Of a stretch of DNA of 64,000 nt, positions 1 to 11,252 are shown in pieces. Source of the DNA: Microcyclospora pomicola. Its lineage: Eukaryota; Ascomycota; Dothideomycetes; Capnodiales. The stretch is taken from NCBI GenBank assembly GCA_002786065.1, contig NHNY01000008.1, forward strand, positions 496,001-560,000. The letters are read 5' to 3'. The stretch's first letter is position 1. Each line of letters starts with the position of its first letter. Below the pieces are notes generated by a model, which saw only the letters and a program-made list of their open reading frames with translations, was not told the origin of the DNA and did not search any database. Position numbers and translations under genes: made by a program.

Positions 1-876
1 GGGCGACACCGCAAGCGATGTGATCGTGTCCGTGTGCCCAGTCAAGCTGTACGCAACTTTCTTCATGCGCATGTCCCACACCTTGATCTCGTTGTCAATC
101 CCACCACTGTATAGCTCGTTTCCTGCTTCTGCCAAGCAGACCGCTGTGACGGGGTAGTCTGTTTCGATGTACTCCAACTCTGCCTTTTGCCGCGGATCCC
201 AAATCGCAATGCTGCCGTCATCGCTGCCGCTCACAATGAACTCCTCGCCACGCTTACTCACATCAATGCAATTGATCACCTCCTGATGCCCCTGGTGTCT
301 TCGTATCCGCTCGCCAGTCTCGACGTTCCAGCTCGAGATCGTCATGTCTGCACCTGTGGAGTAGATGACTTGCGAGTCGCGCGACCAGTGGAGGTCAAGC
401 ACCGCGCTCTTGTGTCCAGTAAGCATGCCGTAGTTTGTACATTCTCCTGATGTGTTCCAGAGGAGGATGTTGCGATCCATGCTGCCGGAAGCAATGTGAG
501 CACCATCTGGGGAGAACCGGGCACAGAAGACTTCTCCAGAGTGACCTATACCGCGAAGTCAACAACTTGTATCTGCGTATGCTTAGTCGTCCAAACTTAC
601 CAGTCAATTCCATAACAGAAGCTTGCAGACCCGCCGAGTCATATGCCTATCGTCCCAACCTTCAATCAGTCACTGTCGCCTTCAAAGGTTTGCTTAGCTC
701 TGATCGCGTAGCTTCGCGTCAAACAGGGGCAGACTCACTCCTTTGACAAGTGCATTGCCCCCAGCTCCGTTCGTCCTAGCCAGCGCATTGTTGTTCAGGT
801 CGGTGCCTGATCTCTGTCGCTTGACCAGCTGCGTGCTCCCGAAGGAGTCTGATGCCGTGCGCTTTTCTCTTGACAT
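1..876 (-). CDS. U5 snRNP 40 kDa-like WD40 protein (3' end cut off)
   Basis: WD40 scaffold of the U5 snRNP, which binds Prp8 in the spliceosome (human SNRNP40, S. pombe Cwf17/Spf38). Visible exons are 739-876, 601-646 and 1-545; introns 547..600 region (546-600) and 647-738 have GT..AG ends. The start lies at 876 in MSREKRTASDSF, followed by a basic QLVKRQRS segment typical of the family and then GLQASVMELTGHSGEVF, which opens the first WD repeat. Later repeats show MDRNILLWN, DDGSIAIWDPR and IDNEIKVWDMR. The frame is still open at base 1, so the C-terminal blades lie outside the window. It is divergent from BET3. A general WD40 protein is the alternative, but the N-terminus and repeat order fit U5-40K well. 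Confidence 0.85.
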
Positions 877-1205
877 GTTGGATGGATCTTGTATTGGCTA
901 AGCGGCGATCCAGAAGTCCAGTAATCGCAGGAGTATTGGAAGGATGTTGCGATTCGTGAGTGTTACGCGATGCACGAAATGTTTCATAGGGTAGCTGGAG
1001 AATCTTCGGCGGAAGTTGAGGTGATGCGGGACTACGACCTCCACCACCACATCACGCATTGACTTGATGAGACACAATACCTTACCTATCAATTCTTTTC
1101 TTACGTTTTCGCTGATTGGATCCTTCACGAGAACGACAGGGACGAAAGTGATGACTTGAAGACCACTCGATTCAGCGTCTCAGCCATAGACGCGGAACCC
1201 CAATC
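877..1205. promoter_or_regulatory. Divergent intergenic region, U5-40K / BET3
   Basis: This 329-bp gap separates two start codons and must carry both promoters. I see no clear TATA box and no convincing gene; the 76-codon minus-strand frame in it has no recognisable content. Confidence 0.5.
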
Positions 1206-2009
1206 ATGGCTGCCAGCAAAGCAGCACGCATAGGCGAAGAGTGAGCCCAGCCTGTCAGACCACGCCGAGCGACCACGAGACTGATGAGCAACCAACAGGG
1301 TATGGAAGTGAGTAGCCACGCTTCCCAACGCTCCCCCAAAACACCAGAGTAGAACTCACACCCTCCGCCCCCCACCAGAAACCGCATCGACAAGATCAAC
1401 GCCGAAGTCGTCACCCTGACCTACGGCACGATCGTCGCGCAACTCTGCCGCGACCTGACGCTGCCCAACACGGCGCACAAGACGGACTACGCGGCCGTCA
1501 ACGCGGAGCTGGACCGGCTGGGCTACAACATCGGGCTGCGCCTGATCGAGGACTTCCTCGCCAAGTCCAACACGGGCGCGTGTGCCAACTTCCGCGAGAC
1601 GGCCGAGGTCATCAGCAAGGTCGGGTTCAAGATGTTCATGAACGTGACGCCGCTGGTGGGCGGGTGGGAGAAGGATGGGAAGAGCTTCGTGCTGGGGCTG
1701 GAGGAGAACCCGCTCGCGGACTTTGTCGAGTTGCCGGATGATGGCCGCGCGCAGGAGGAGTTGTGGTATAGCAATTTGCTCTGTGGGGTGTTGAGGGGTG
1801 CGCTGGAGATGGTGAGTCTTTCGAGGGATGGCGCTGTTTGAGACATGGCTGTGCCTGCCAGGCGTGATGCTGACTTGACTGGTGCACAGGTACAAATGCA
1901 GGTGGAGGCACACTTCATCAGCGATGTGCTTCGCGGCAACGATACTACTGAGATGCGGGTTACTTTGTTGCGGTATCTCGAGGACGAGATGCCACCGGAT
2001 GACGAGTAG
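1206..2009 (+). CDS. BET3: TRAPP complex subunit BET3 (TRAPPC3)
   Basis: Core subunit of the TRAPP tethering complex and Ypt1/Rab1 exchange factor, acting at the Golgi. Exons by eye: 1206-1240, 1299-1307, 1379-1811, 1890-2009; 198 aa, the usual length. The protein starts [20 protein letters not shown] and continues with [21 protein letters not shown] and [12 protein letters not shown], all typical of Bet3. Family knowledge: Bet3 is palmitoylated on a conserved cysteine inside its fold, and the Cys in the AQLCRDL segment is the likely site. Exon 2 is only 9 nt and supplies the family-typical Trp before Lys. Leaving it out would keep the frame, so a skipped isoform is possible. The upstream neighbour is divergent and the Nudix gene downstream is convergent. 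Confidence 0.93.
1299..1307 (+). other. BET3: 9-nt microexon of BET3
   Basis: GGTATGGAA lies between an acceptor CAG at 1296-1298 and a donor GTGAGT at 1308. Its flanking introns are 58 and 71 nt. Joined to exon 1 (ending GA) and exon 3 (starting A) it reads GAG GTA TGG AAA, restoring the E-V-W-K segment expected in Bet3. Confidence 0.85.
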
Positions 2010-2371
2010 TAGATGAACGGTAATGCCAAATCAATGATCAATTACAGTATGACCCAGTTTCCATCTTGCGCGCTTCGTTAGACCACAGTATCTGTGTGTT
2101 GAGGCCTGGGTCTTGGTGGTAGAATGAGGTCTCAATCAGCTCAGAATCTACGAAATGAAGACGAGAGGCAGAGTTGATACATCGAGAACAAGCCAGGATT
2201 GGAACATGAGATTGTCGCTGCCATACTTTTCCTGGTATTGACATCGCTTCGTGAATCTCTCTACCCGAGCAACTTCCCACCCCAATGCCAGCCATACGCC
2301 ACGCATGCAACATACAGATCGGGCACGTAGCCTTGCTTGACGAAGTCTTGATTTCACAAACGCGGGAGCAG
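2010..2371. other. Convergent intergenic region
   Basis: This 362-bp gap lies between the stop codons of BET3 and the Nudix gene. It should hold both 3' UTRs and terminators. I see no gene, repeat or clear signal. Confidence 0.5.
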
Positions 2372-3396
2372 TCAGCCTTTGATCCCAAGACGTTGACTCC
2401 AGTGCAATCCCAACGCCCAATGGAAGAGTCTGACACAAATCACATCAATGTCAGTCATTGCTCAAGCATTTGCTGGTGAGGTCGTGGCGGCGAAGTCACT
2501 TACCTGGCATCCACGATCTTGCCTTCCTCCTTGGAGAGTGCTGTACACACGAATCGCCAGTTGGTCTCTGCCAGCCGCGCTCGCTGGATAGTATGGAAAG
2601 GGGAATGCACATACCTTGTAGTTTATCGTAAAGCTCGGCGATGGGCACGACGACACGTTCGATGTGCTCGCCCTCGTCGAGATGCTGCTCGGGCTCCTTG
2701 TCGCCTTCCTTCAACTCCACTTCGATATGCACCATCTGTCCCAGCCCAGACATCAGCACGTTCCTACACATCACCTCCCCCTCCGCCATCAGAAATGATA
2801 CACATACCTGCATATTCGCCGTCGTCAACCCCGGATCCGCCACGATAGTCGGGCTGCAGTCAAGTACCTGTAGTTTCGCGTTGGTCATCCCGGGCTGCGC
2901 GCTGAGCGAAGGCGACACGTCACTGACCTTGCCCTCGTACCCGGTCTCCTCCTTGAGCTCGCGGACAGCCGCCTGTTCCGGCGTCTCGCCCTCGTCGATC
3001 AGGCCCGCGGGGAACTCGACGCAGACGGCGTTGACCGGCGGCCGGTACTGCAGGATGATCATGGTCGAGACGGGCCGGCTGGGGTGGCGGAGGATGGGCG
3101 CTATCGCCACCGCGTCCACGCCGCCTTTGCTCGTCGTCTTGCGGGCGGCTGCTTCCCAGACTCGGTTCCGTCCGGTCTGGGATCCAGATCGAATCAGCAG
3201 TGTTTAGCTGTCCGCGTGAGTTTTGTAATAGCTTACTTGATCAGTCCACTATTGAGCAAAGTCAGCATTCTTCTTTACTAAAACTACCATTCGAGCCAGA
3301 GTGACCTACCTCGATCTTGCGAAGCTCCGTCCATTTCGCCTCGTCTGCGGACAGAGGGCTGACGCGGTTGATCTTGGGCGACTGTGTTGCAGCCAT
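2372..3396 (-). CDS. YSA1: ADP-ribose pyrophosphatase, Nudix family (NUDT5/Ysa1-like)
   Basis: Hydrolyses ADP-ribose and related ADP-sugars to AMP plus sugar phosphate, a metabolite-cleaning role. Six exons by eye: 3310-3396, 3237-3248, 2808-3176, 2615-2735, 2504-2540, 2372-2429; 227 aa. The Nudix box is GLIDEGETPEQAAVRELKEE followed by TGY, matching GX5EX7REUXEEXGU. The N-terminal KIEWTDQTGRNRVWE and the following GVDAVAIAPIL are the ADP-ribose pyrophosphatase N-terminal signature. The C-terminus ends DARLFHWALGLHWSQRLGIKG. Exon 2 is a 12-nt microexon coding WTDQ. Two of the downstream introns are phase 1 or 2, so the fit of every junction supports the model. Start chosen at the first ATG (MAATQSPKINR) in good context. 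Confidence 0.9.
3237..3248 (-). other. 12-nt microexon of the Nudix gene
   Basis: Read on the minus strand, TGGACTGATCAA lies between acceptor AATAG and donor GTAAGC, with 61- and 60-nt introns on either side. It codes W-T-D-Q, a segment conserved in fungal NUDT5-like proteins, and keeps the reading frame. Confidence 0.85.
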
Positions 3397-3748
3397 GGTT
3401 CGAAATGATCGTGAGAAGGTTGAAAAGCTGTTCCTGCGAAGAATGTTCATTGATATATCGCCAAACACCAACGCATGTGCGTCTCGTCATGGCATTAGTG
3501 ACGTTGATGAACATATATGTCCCAATGCGGAAGGTACAGCGCACTCTCGCACGAACTGTGACTTCACCAGGTCATGGACGATTAAAGTCTTCAAAGTATT
3601 CGGAGTATGGTTTTCACGTCTCCGATCACGAGGTGGCATGAAAGGACTTTTGGATCATCCTGTTCATAATTCGTACGGAGATACATTGGCATTCACGCCT
3701 CCCAAGAAATGCAAACTTTTAAGCGTAAGGCATCTGATCATCAACACC
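3397..3748. promoter_or_regulatory. Intergenic region upstream of the Nudix gene
   Basis: This 352-bp gap separates two minus-strand genes. It holds the Nudix promoter and the 3' UTR of the alpha-glucosidase. The long plus-strand frame crossing it is mostly antisense to both genes. Nothing else is apparent. Confidence 0.45.
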
Positions 3749-6700
3749 TCAATCCCAGCTCAAGGTCCAGTCCTGTGCCCACGCACCACTGCTTGTGCAT
3801 CCTTCCAATCCCTTGATGCTCAACACCTTGCTCGTGCAGTTGTAGTCCACTCCACTAGTGATGGTCTCGCCATTGAGCTTCACGCAAGCTGGCTCGCTCT
3901 TCACGCCCAGGATCGTTACGTTAGCAAGCTTGTTGGTGTCCTTGTACGTTCCGCGCACCGACACGTAGAGACTGCCGTGAGCGGCTGTGAGGTCGATCAA
4001 TGATGTAGCGTTGGGGTGGAGACTCTCGCCATCATCTAGGTAGATCTGCCCGGTGGCTGAGCCGTGCGCAGAAAGTGCGGCGATCAAGCTCCACGAGCTG
4101 TTTCGGCACTCGGTGGTGGTGTAGAGAGCCTCTTGCTGGGGCAAGATGGCTCCACCACGGATGAAGACCGGGATATGGCCTAAAGGAGCTGGGATCGTGA
4201 CGTTCTCACCGGGCTGCGCTGAGACAGCGGTTTGGGTGTACCAGTCGTACCAGACCTGACCTTGGGCCACACCGGGGAACACACCCTTGGCCTCTGTCAG
4301 ACCTTGGCCAAGGACAGGAGTGACCAGAATGGACGATCCGAGCAGGAATTGGTTGTCGATGCTGGCCAAGGTTGGGTCATTGGGGAACTCCCAAGCCAGA
4401 GCACGCATGACCGTAGAACCCGTGGTGTGGGCGTTGTAGAAGAGAGTGTAGATGTATGGAAGCAAGGAATAACGGATCTGCATCGCTTTCTTCGAAGCCT
4501 CGGCTACAGAGCTCCAGACGTAGGCCTCTTGGGAGTCGGCAGCTAAGGTGTTATGGTTGCGGTAGAATGGGAAGAACGCGGAAAGTTGCATCCAGCGGTT
4601 GCAAAGTTCCTCGTCAGTGTTATCGGCGAATCCACAGGTATCGACGCCAAACATGGGGATGCCGAAAAGGGCAAAGCTGAGTGCCTGCGCGATGGAGAAG
4701 TACATGTCTGCGAACAGCGACACGTTGTCACCTCCCCAGTGGCCTGCCCATACTCCAGACCCAGCAAAGGTACTACGACCGATGATGAAAGGACGTTTGC
4801 TGGGGAAGACGCCCAACAAGGCTTGGTATGTTGCGTTCAAGATTTGGTGGCCAAACAGATTGTGCACATCGTACTCCTGCACGCCATCGTGGTGCGTTGC
4901 GTTTGGACTGACAGCATGCACAGCAAGATCGCCTAGGACGTTGTTGATGGCGTAAGGGGGCTGGTTGACATTCCTGACACCTGGAGTGACTTTGCTGACA
5001 AGATACGCGGTAGTCGCCGTGCTTGGCGGAGTGGCCGCTGAATTTGATGCTGCTTGGGCTGCGTCCAGTGAAGAAGCTACTGCAGCTTCTGTAGCGTTGG
5101 TGATGTTAAAACCTTCAGGGTAGCCGTAGCTGACTGCACCAGGCTCGCCTGGAAGGCTGAAGCCTGGGTGCACTGGGTTGAGGGAGAGGTTGTGTGTGCC
5201 GCAGCTACCAATGCAGAACGAAGATACCTCGCTCATGTCGATCCAGATTCCTGACCAGCCGACCTTGTCGTGGTGATCCTGCATCCAGTCACTCCACCAT
5301 TGGACAGCCTGCTCGGCATGCCAGTCTGGGAAGACAGTGTAGCCAGGCCACACTTCACCGATGTACTCGGTGCCATCAGGGTTCAGCACAAACACTCCTC
5401 TTTCATGACCATCCGTGTAGATACTAGAGGAGAACGTCAGTAACTGACATAGATGTAGAGGCATTCATGACTCACGAGTAGTTGTCAGATGCGTTGTTGG
5501 GGTTGGGAATGTAAAGCGCACTATCGACAATCGGGATGTAATGTTGGTTGTTAGCGGTCAGGCCATCGATGAACTGCTCGCCTTCTTCGTAACCGTATCT
5601 GATGGGGTCGTTGACAAAGTCGCGGTATTGGAACATGTAATCGATATCTGTCCATATGTTCTCGAGCGGGATGTCGAATTTGCGGTAGTTGTCTACCACT
5701 TCCTGGAGTTGAGACCTATCACGTATATCAGTCAGCTATTGGAACAGTCACCGACATGCGTGATGAATGCGAGTCCTGTCGCTTACCAGTTTGCATATCC
5801 CCAGCGGCATTGATGGAAGCCAAAAGTCCAGTATTGCTGCATGGCAGGTAGGCCGGTAGCACCTTGCTGGTACTGGCGTGTTACAGCTTCCGGAGTCGGG
5901 CCATCAAAGAAGAACAGGTCAATGCTACCACCGAGAGCGCGCCAAGTGACATTCGTTGGGAGCATCAAAACTTCCATGCCCTAATGACGAGGTTAGCGAC
6001 GATGGTAAGAGGGCTCGATTGGAGGAGTCTTACATGAGCGTTACGTTGGTAGACACCGTGAGAGTATGACTCGTAGTTTCCGTGAGCGGTGGTGTTCTCA
6101 GTACTAACGAGAGAACGCGCACCAGTCGATTGGTTGACCTCGTAGTATCGAGTATCCAGGTAGAATGGATGGTTACCGTAGATGTTCCGATCGATGAGGT
6201 CGCCAGCATCTGCAGCCCAGAACGTCGCCGTGAAGTTGTTGCCAAGTCTCAGGTCACGGAACCGCTCTCCCAATCCGTAGAGGTTGTAGTCCTCAGGAAG
6301 CTGGGTCACGAACTCGATGAATTGGTTCTCGTAGACGAGCTTACTACCTCTCGTGTCGAACAGTACGTCGCCGGTTGATTTCCTCAGCACGGTGAAAGAG
6401 AAGGTCGGTTCGTTGCTCCAGTTGTACTGAAGATCAATCGAGTCGACATCCGTACCTTGCGTTGGTTCGTGTACGAGGTCGTCGGAGAGAATGTAGTGAG
6501 AGGTGTTTGACGCATCCAAGTACTTGGGCTGGATTGACACCCGAAGGCGGTGGGCTGTTTGGACGCTGACTGACAAAGACAGCGTCTCAATGTCAGTTCC
6601 GTACACGTTACACTGTATACATCTGTCAGCTGGTATCCACACTATTCTGCTGGGGCACATCTCACAGCTTCACCCGCCAAATTCAAGGTCGCGGTCAAGC

Positions 6701-7004
6701 CGTGTGCTGTCTTCTTGACATGGCTCGCTTTATAGCCAGGACATAGCTGTTGAGCTTGCTTGGCATCGGGATCTTTGATGTTGGGCAGGATGTTAGGGCC
6801 AACGTCGGCAGCTGCTGGCACAGTAAAGGCGACGCTGTAGGTCGTTGGCGAGCCGCTGATGCTAGCTGTAGCGATGGACGTCGTTGCACCACTCCCATCG
6901 CCGCCGGTGGTAGTCAAGCCATCGGCTAAAGGTTGTGTACTCGACTGAGCAGAAACAAGAGAAGAGACAGCGAGCACCGCCTGAGTCCAGTATCGAAGAG
7001 ACAT
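3749..7004 (-). CDS. Secreted alpha-glucosidase, glycoside hydrolase family 31
   Basis: Extracellular enzyme releasing glucose from the non-reducing ends of maltose and starch fragments. Exons by eye: 6666-7004, 6034-6612, 5787-5980, 5476-5715, 3749-5423; 1008 aa, normal for fungal GH31 glucosidases. The start at 7004 gives a signal peptide, MSLRYWTQAVLAVSSLVSAQ. An in-frame ATG at 7058 would add 18 residues and spoil it. The catalytic nucleophile is the Asp of GIWIDMSE (about residue 513); the acid/base region is GRSTFAGSG...GHWGGDN. YGLGERF and PFYLDTRYYE are also GH31 hallmarks. Many N-X-S/T sites fit secretion. A TATA-like CATATATATATG lies about 70 nt before the ATG. Substrate is inferred from the family. 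Confidence 0.93.
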
Positions 7005-8831
7005 ATTGACGATCTCTGACGATTCAGTCCGTGGCAGCAAGCCGACGAGCAGCATCAAGTCAGCTTCTCATATATATATGCTGAGTCTCCATGCCTAGAG
7101 GCTCATCGTCATTGAGATCTCCCCATCTAATGCATGTGGTTACAGCACCGTGCAGATCGCCCCGCACGGCGCCAGACGAGGGAGACCGCGCCACTGCGGA
7201 CCGCCTGCTGGCCCGGCGCTAAGCACGGCTCGGAAGCATCTACCCCACAGATCTGTGTGGAGACCCCGCCATCGCGGTGCGCACCAATCGTCGGGCAGCA
7301 TAGTCAGGCCGAGAAAAGGGCCACGGCATCGGGATGTGGACGTCGAGGTTGACATGCCTCATCAATCTGGCACTCGCTGTGGTTGATCACGGCCTCAACT
7401 CGGCCTTATACATTTAAGCCTTCTCAACCACAGCAACGTAGCTCTGGCTCCTGCTTCATCAAGTTTAGGCCATGCATCGTCTTCGCCTGATATTGTTGTA
7501 CGAGTTGAGGTCGCCAAGGTCTACATGTTCGGCACTGCCGGGTCGCCGGGTTGCCGCACTCGCAGTGTGTTGTAAGAAACACCTTCAGTCCCTGACCAGA
7601 AGACCTCCGACACGTGGTCACGCGAACGTCTGGCGTGGTACAGAATTTTGCTCATATCGAAGCACGGGCAGGTTCAACCTACACATGTATACCAATGCTT
7701 GTTTGGCAAGTCAGAGTCACAGGAGTATCCCTTCCCATTGTACCGAGAAAGTGGTGACCATGTCCTCAATGAGGCGTAGAGGTCTCCACCGTCAAGACGA
7801 ACCTCCAGCGACATTACACCTCAGCAGGGAATGCAACAATTGAGTACGGTCGCTCACAGCCAGCGATCGTGCATATGGAGGCGTCAATGTGGACGGCGTA
7901 TGCATGTTGGGAGGCCTCTTCAGCAACATTGCTCCTTGGACGAAGGTTCTGCTCTGCCTAGACACGCATCATGAAGCAGTGACGATGCAAATGACCCTGA
8001 TCCGTCAACTTCCACATATTCCGAAAGACGATCCATGGTCATGTAAGCGTTTGTCGGCTTGCTGAAGCTGGAACGGTCATGGCTTTTGCACAGACATCGT
8101 GGCACGTCTATGGAGGACGAGCTGGTTGGTCTGTCCTTCGCTCAGCAGGAACGGCGACGGATGGAAGATGCCTGCCCACACTGATCATCACAGGAAGCGA
8201 AAGTCTTGTCCCGTTTTCCAGGTCGGCCTATCGTAGCACTGGAATATGATAGCTTTCATGCCTGGAATCCTCAAGATTTGAGGTCGATGTTCGACATGAT
8301 TACGGAGCTTAACAGATTCCGTTGTTCCGTATATTCCACCGTCGTTTGTTCCGACTAGATACTGGCCGAAACCACAGATGTTAACTTGATCAGTGAGAAT
8401 CATACTCGTGAAATCATCTTTCTGGGCGGTTGATATGAGCCGTTTGTGGACAGCGACGGAGTCATATCAAGTGGCACAACGGCGGGTGTCGAGAGCAATT
8501 CACTCGGGATGAACAAGTCTGGCAAGAAATCGTCGTTGGCTTCATCCCGAACATGGATGCACTGCTTCACGCACATTACATGGTTTCTCGAGGATGCTGC
8601 AAGTATTGAAGCAGCCTGTCTGGAACGATGGAGTTGCACCGCGATGTTCCGGAAACAATTCCACGCATTCGCAACGCCGACGTCAATTCTGACCAGTCAC
8701 AGAGCTCGCGTTAGATATGACGACTTGACCTGACATGGATGACAGCTCCGGCACGAACAAAGCACAATGACAGCACGACTTTAAGTACAAGCATCCTGTT
8801 CTTTCACTCCTTCCAACCAAACAAGTTCTTC
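7005..8831. other. 1.8-kb divergent region without a clear gene
   Basis: The region lies between the start codons of the alpha-glucosidase and the AIF-like gene. Besides the TATA-like run at 7069-7080 I find no recognisable gene. Several open frames of 60-120 codons exist on both strands. One minus-strand frame at roughly 8188-8450 reads AVHKRLISTAQKDDFTSMIL and on to GQYLVGTNDGGIYGTT; it has protein-like composition but no start upstream of SMIL and no family I recognise. It could be a decayed gene or chance. Confidence 0.4.
7069..7080 (-). promoter_or_regulatory. TATA-like element of the alpha-glucosidase gene
   Basis: CATATATATATG, a self-complementary TATA-like run, lies about 65-75 nt upstream of the chosen start at 7004. 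Position and sequence fit a core promoter, but no transcription start is known. Confidence 0.45.
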
Positions 8832-10665
8832 ATGTCCTGTTCACGTCCATTCCTCTTTTCTACCACTTCAATTCTCCGTTTGTCATTGAAACCGCGTGTT
8901 GTCACTCCGTTCATACAAAGTTCACGATTCTCGACGTCATTCCGAGCCATGGCTACCGAATTCAAGCTCAAGGGCCTCACGAGCGTCGACCTCAAGAACG
9001 GCCAGAAGCAGGAGGTCGAGGTAGAGGGTCTCAAAGATGGAAAGGTGTTACTGGTTAAGCATGACGGAAACGTCCATGCTCTCAATGCCAACTGCACACA
9101 TTATGGTGCTCCTCTCGCTAAGGGCGTCCTGACTGCGGACGGAAGACTGGTGTGCCCATGGCACGGCGCTTGCTTCAGCGTGGCCACTGGCGACGTTGAA
9201 GATGCCCCGGCACTGGATCCGCTCGGCAAGTTCGACGTGATCGTTAAAGATGGTGGGGTATATATCAAGGGACAAGAGGAGCTGATCAAGAAGGGTCGAC
9301 GAGGCCTGAGCATCAAGTGCAAGAAAGAGAACAAGGAGAAGGTGGTCATTGTTGGTCGTGGTAGTGGCGCTCTTGGAGCAATTGAAGGACTGCGAGCTGG
9401 CGGCTTCAAGGGCGAGATCGTTACTATTGCGGATGAGGAAGGCCCGCCAATTGACCGAACGAAGTTGTCGAAGGCATTGATCACAGACGCATCGAAGGTC
9501 CAATGGAGAAGCCCCAAGTTCTACGAGGAAGGCGAGGTGGATTTGGTCACCGGTCATGTCAGCTCGATTGACTTTGACAAGAAGAAGGTTACCACCAAAG
9601 ACGGCAAGGACTACGACTACACTAAGCTCATCCTTGCATCCGGTGGTGTTGCGAATTATCTGCCACTCGAAGGCCTCAAGGGTGATCTCAAGAATGTCTT
9701 TGTTCTTCGTAGCCTGGCCGACACTCAGGGTATCATGGCGGCTGCAGGATCGGAAGGTGGCAAGAAGGTTGTAGTGGTTGGCAGCAGTTTCATCGGCATG
9801 GAAGCCGCGAATGCTTTGGCCGGTCAGAAACACGAAGTCTCCATCATCGGTATGGAGAAGCAGCCCATGGAGAAAGTCATGGGCGAGAAGGTTGGAGCGA
9901 TCTTCAAGTCGCTCATCGAGAAAGCTGGAGTGAAGTTTTACATGGAAGCAAGTGTCGAGAAGGGCTCACCATCTGCAAGCGACAGTGGAAAGATTGGCAA
10001 GGTGCACCTCAAAGATGGCACGGAATTAGAAGCCGATCTAGTCGTTGAAGGCGTGGGAATCAAGCCCAGCACCGACTACCTCAAGGACAACAGCTCAGTA
10101 CAGCTCGAGAAGGACGGTTCGATCGCCACGGACGAAGCCTTCCGGATAAAGGGATTGAAGGACGTGTTCGCCATCGGCGACATTGCAACCTACCCCTACC
10201 ACGGTCCTGGTGGCAACGGCACTCCAGTCCGCATCGAGCACTGGAACGTCGCTCAAAACGCGGGTCGTTCGGTTGCACAAATCATTAACACTCCAAGCAG
10301 CAGCCCCAAGCCTTTCATCCCAGTGTTCTGGAGTGCGCTAGGCGCTCAGCTCAGATACTGCGGTAACACCGTCGGCGGCTACGACGACGTGATTGTGCAA
10401 GGCAACACCGACACGAGCGCGGGCAAACAAAGCTTCGTCGCCTACTACACCAAGGGCGAGGAAGTCCTTGCCGTCGCGAGCATGATGAAGGTGAGTTGTG
10501 ATGTTGACTTCTGGCTGTTAGATGAAATGCTAACACCACAATCAGGACCCATACATGACCCAGGCTGCGGAACTCATGCGAACGGGCAAGATGTTGAGCA
10601 AGAGCGATCTGACGAGCGGTAAAGATATCATGGAGATTGGTGTTCCAGCTTCTGCGAAGATGTGA
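8832..10665 (+). CDS. AIF-like Rieske / pyridine nucleotide-disulfide oxidoreductase
   Basis: FAD- and NAD(P)H-binding flavoprotein with an N-terminal Rieske [2Fe-2S] domain, resembling animal AIFM3 and fungal AIF-like proteins. Exons 8832-10490 and 10546-10665; 592 aa. The Rieske motif is CTHYGAPL...CPWHGACF (Cys-X-His and Cys-X2-His). The first nucleotide-binding loop is VVIVGRGSGALGAIEG, the second KKVVVVGSSFIGMEAANAL, and the FAD segment near the C-terminus is VFAIGDIATYP. Start 8832 gives an Arg- and Ser-rich leader (MSCSRPFLFSTTS...RFSTSFRA) that looks mitochondrial. The frame is open back to an ATG at 8739. A second strong start at 8949 (GAGCCATGGC) would drop the leader exactly before the Rieske domain. 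The physiological substrate is unknown. Confidence 0.88.
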
Positions 10666-11252
10666 TCGAGCATTGTACACGCACACCGTAAATAACCCGA
10701 AGAAACAACAAAGTATACATCTCATGGCTGTCCGGTCTCTGCTTCTTGTGACACTGCCATCTAATTATGCGCTTTGCCCCAGCGATACGGTCACACTGGT
10801 CATCAAAGACCTGCCATCGGAGCTCGTTTATTGTTCTTGTCATTCCCCTTTCATCGCAGTTTTTGTCGTTCATCGTGTCGACATCATAAGGTCTTCGGTA
10901 GGTGGCGTGCAGTTATAGGGAGATCCGCAGTGGGCAGATGGAGGAGCATATTGGCACAGCGTTTGGAGACTCCCATCTAAAGCATTTGAGACATATGAAC
11001 GTCTCTATTCGATGCATTGCAGCGGTGGAAATACGTTGTAATATAATACTATCCTTTGCCATTGGATGCTGTCGTCAAACTGCGTGCAATCAACCTAGCT
11101 TCAGTGCGCTGCGCCAATCCATGATAAAGTTACCTGAACCTTTCGTCTCTTCTCCAATAGACCACATCACTCTCTAGAATGCATCAACGAAACCTCACAT
11201 AATGTGATCTCACCAGGAAAAGCGCCCGAACTGGGTCGCCGAGACCATCGCC
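10666..11252. promoter_or_regulatory. Intergenic region upstream of NPR2
   Basis: This 587-bp gap holds the 3' UTR of the AIF-like gene and the NPR2 promoter. Small frames here resemble nothing known. No TATA box or repeat stands out. Confidence 0.4.

Noticed and set aside
1356-2041. Overlapping minus-strand frames of 170-185 codons.
   Set aside because: They are antisense to BET3 exons, with low-complexity His/Arg/Pro composition.
7140-7400. AmyR-type CGG-N8-CGG sites in the alpha-glucosidase promoter.
   Set aside because: Several CGG and CCG triplets occur, but I found none in the correct direct spacing.
9048-9833. Minus-strand frame of 261 codons.
   Set aside because: It is entirely antisense to the AIF-like coding exon and has no family-like content.
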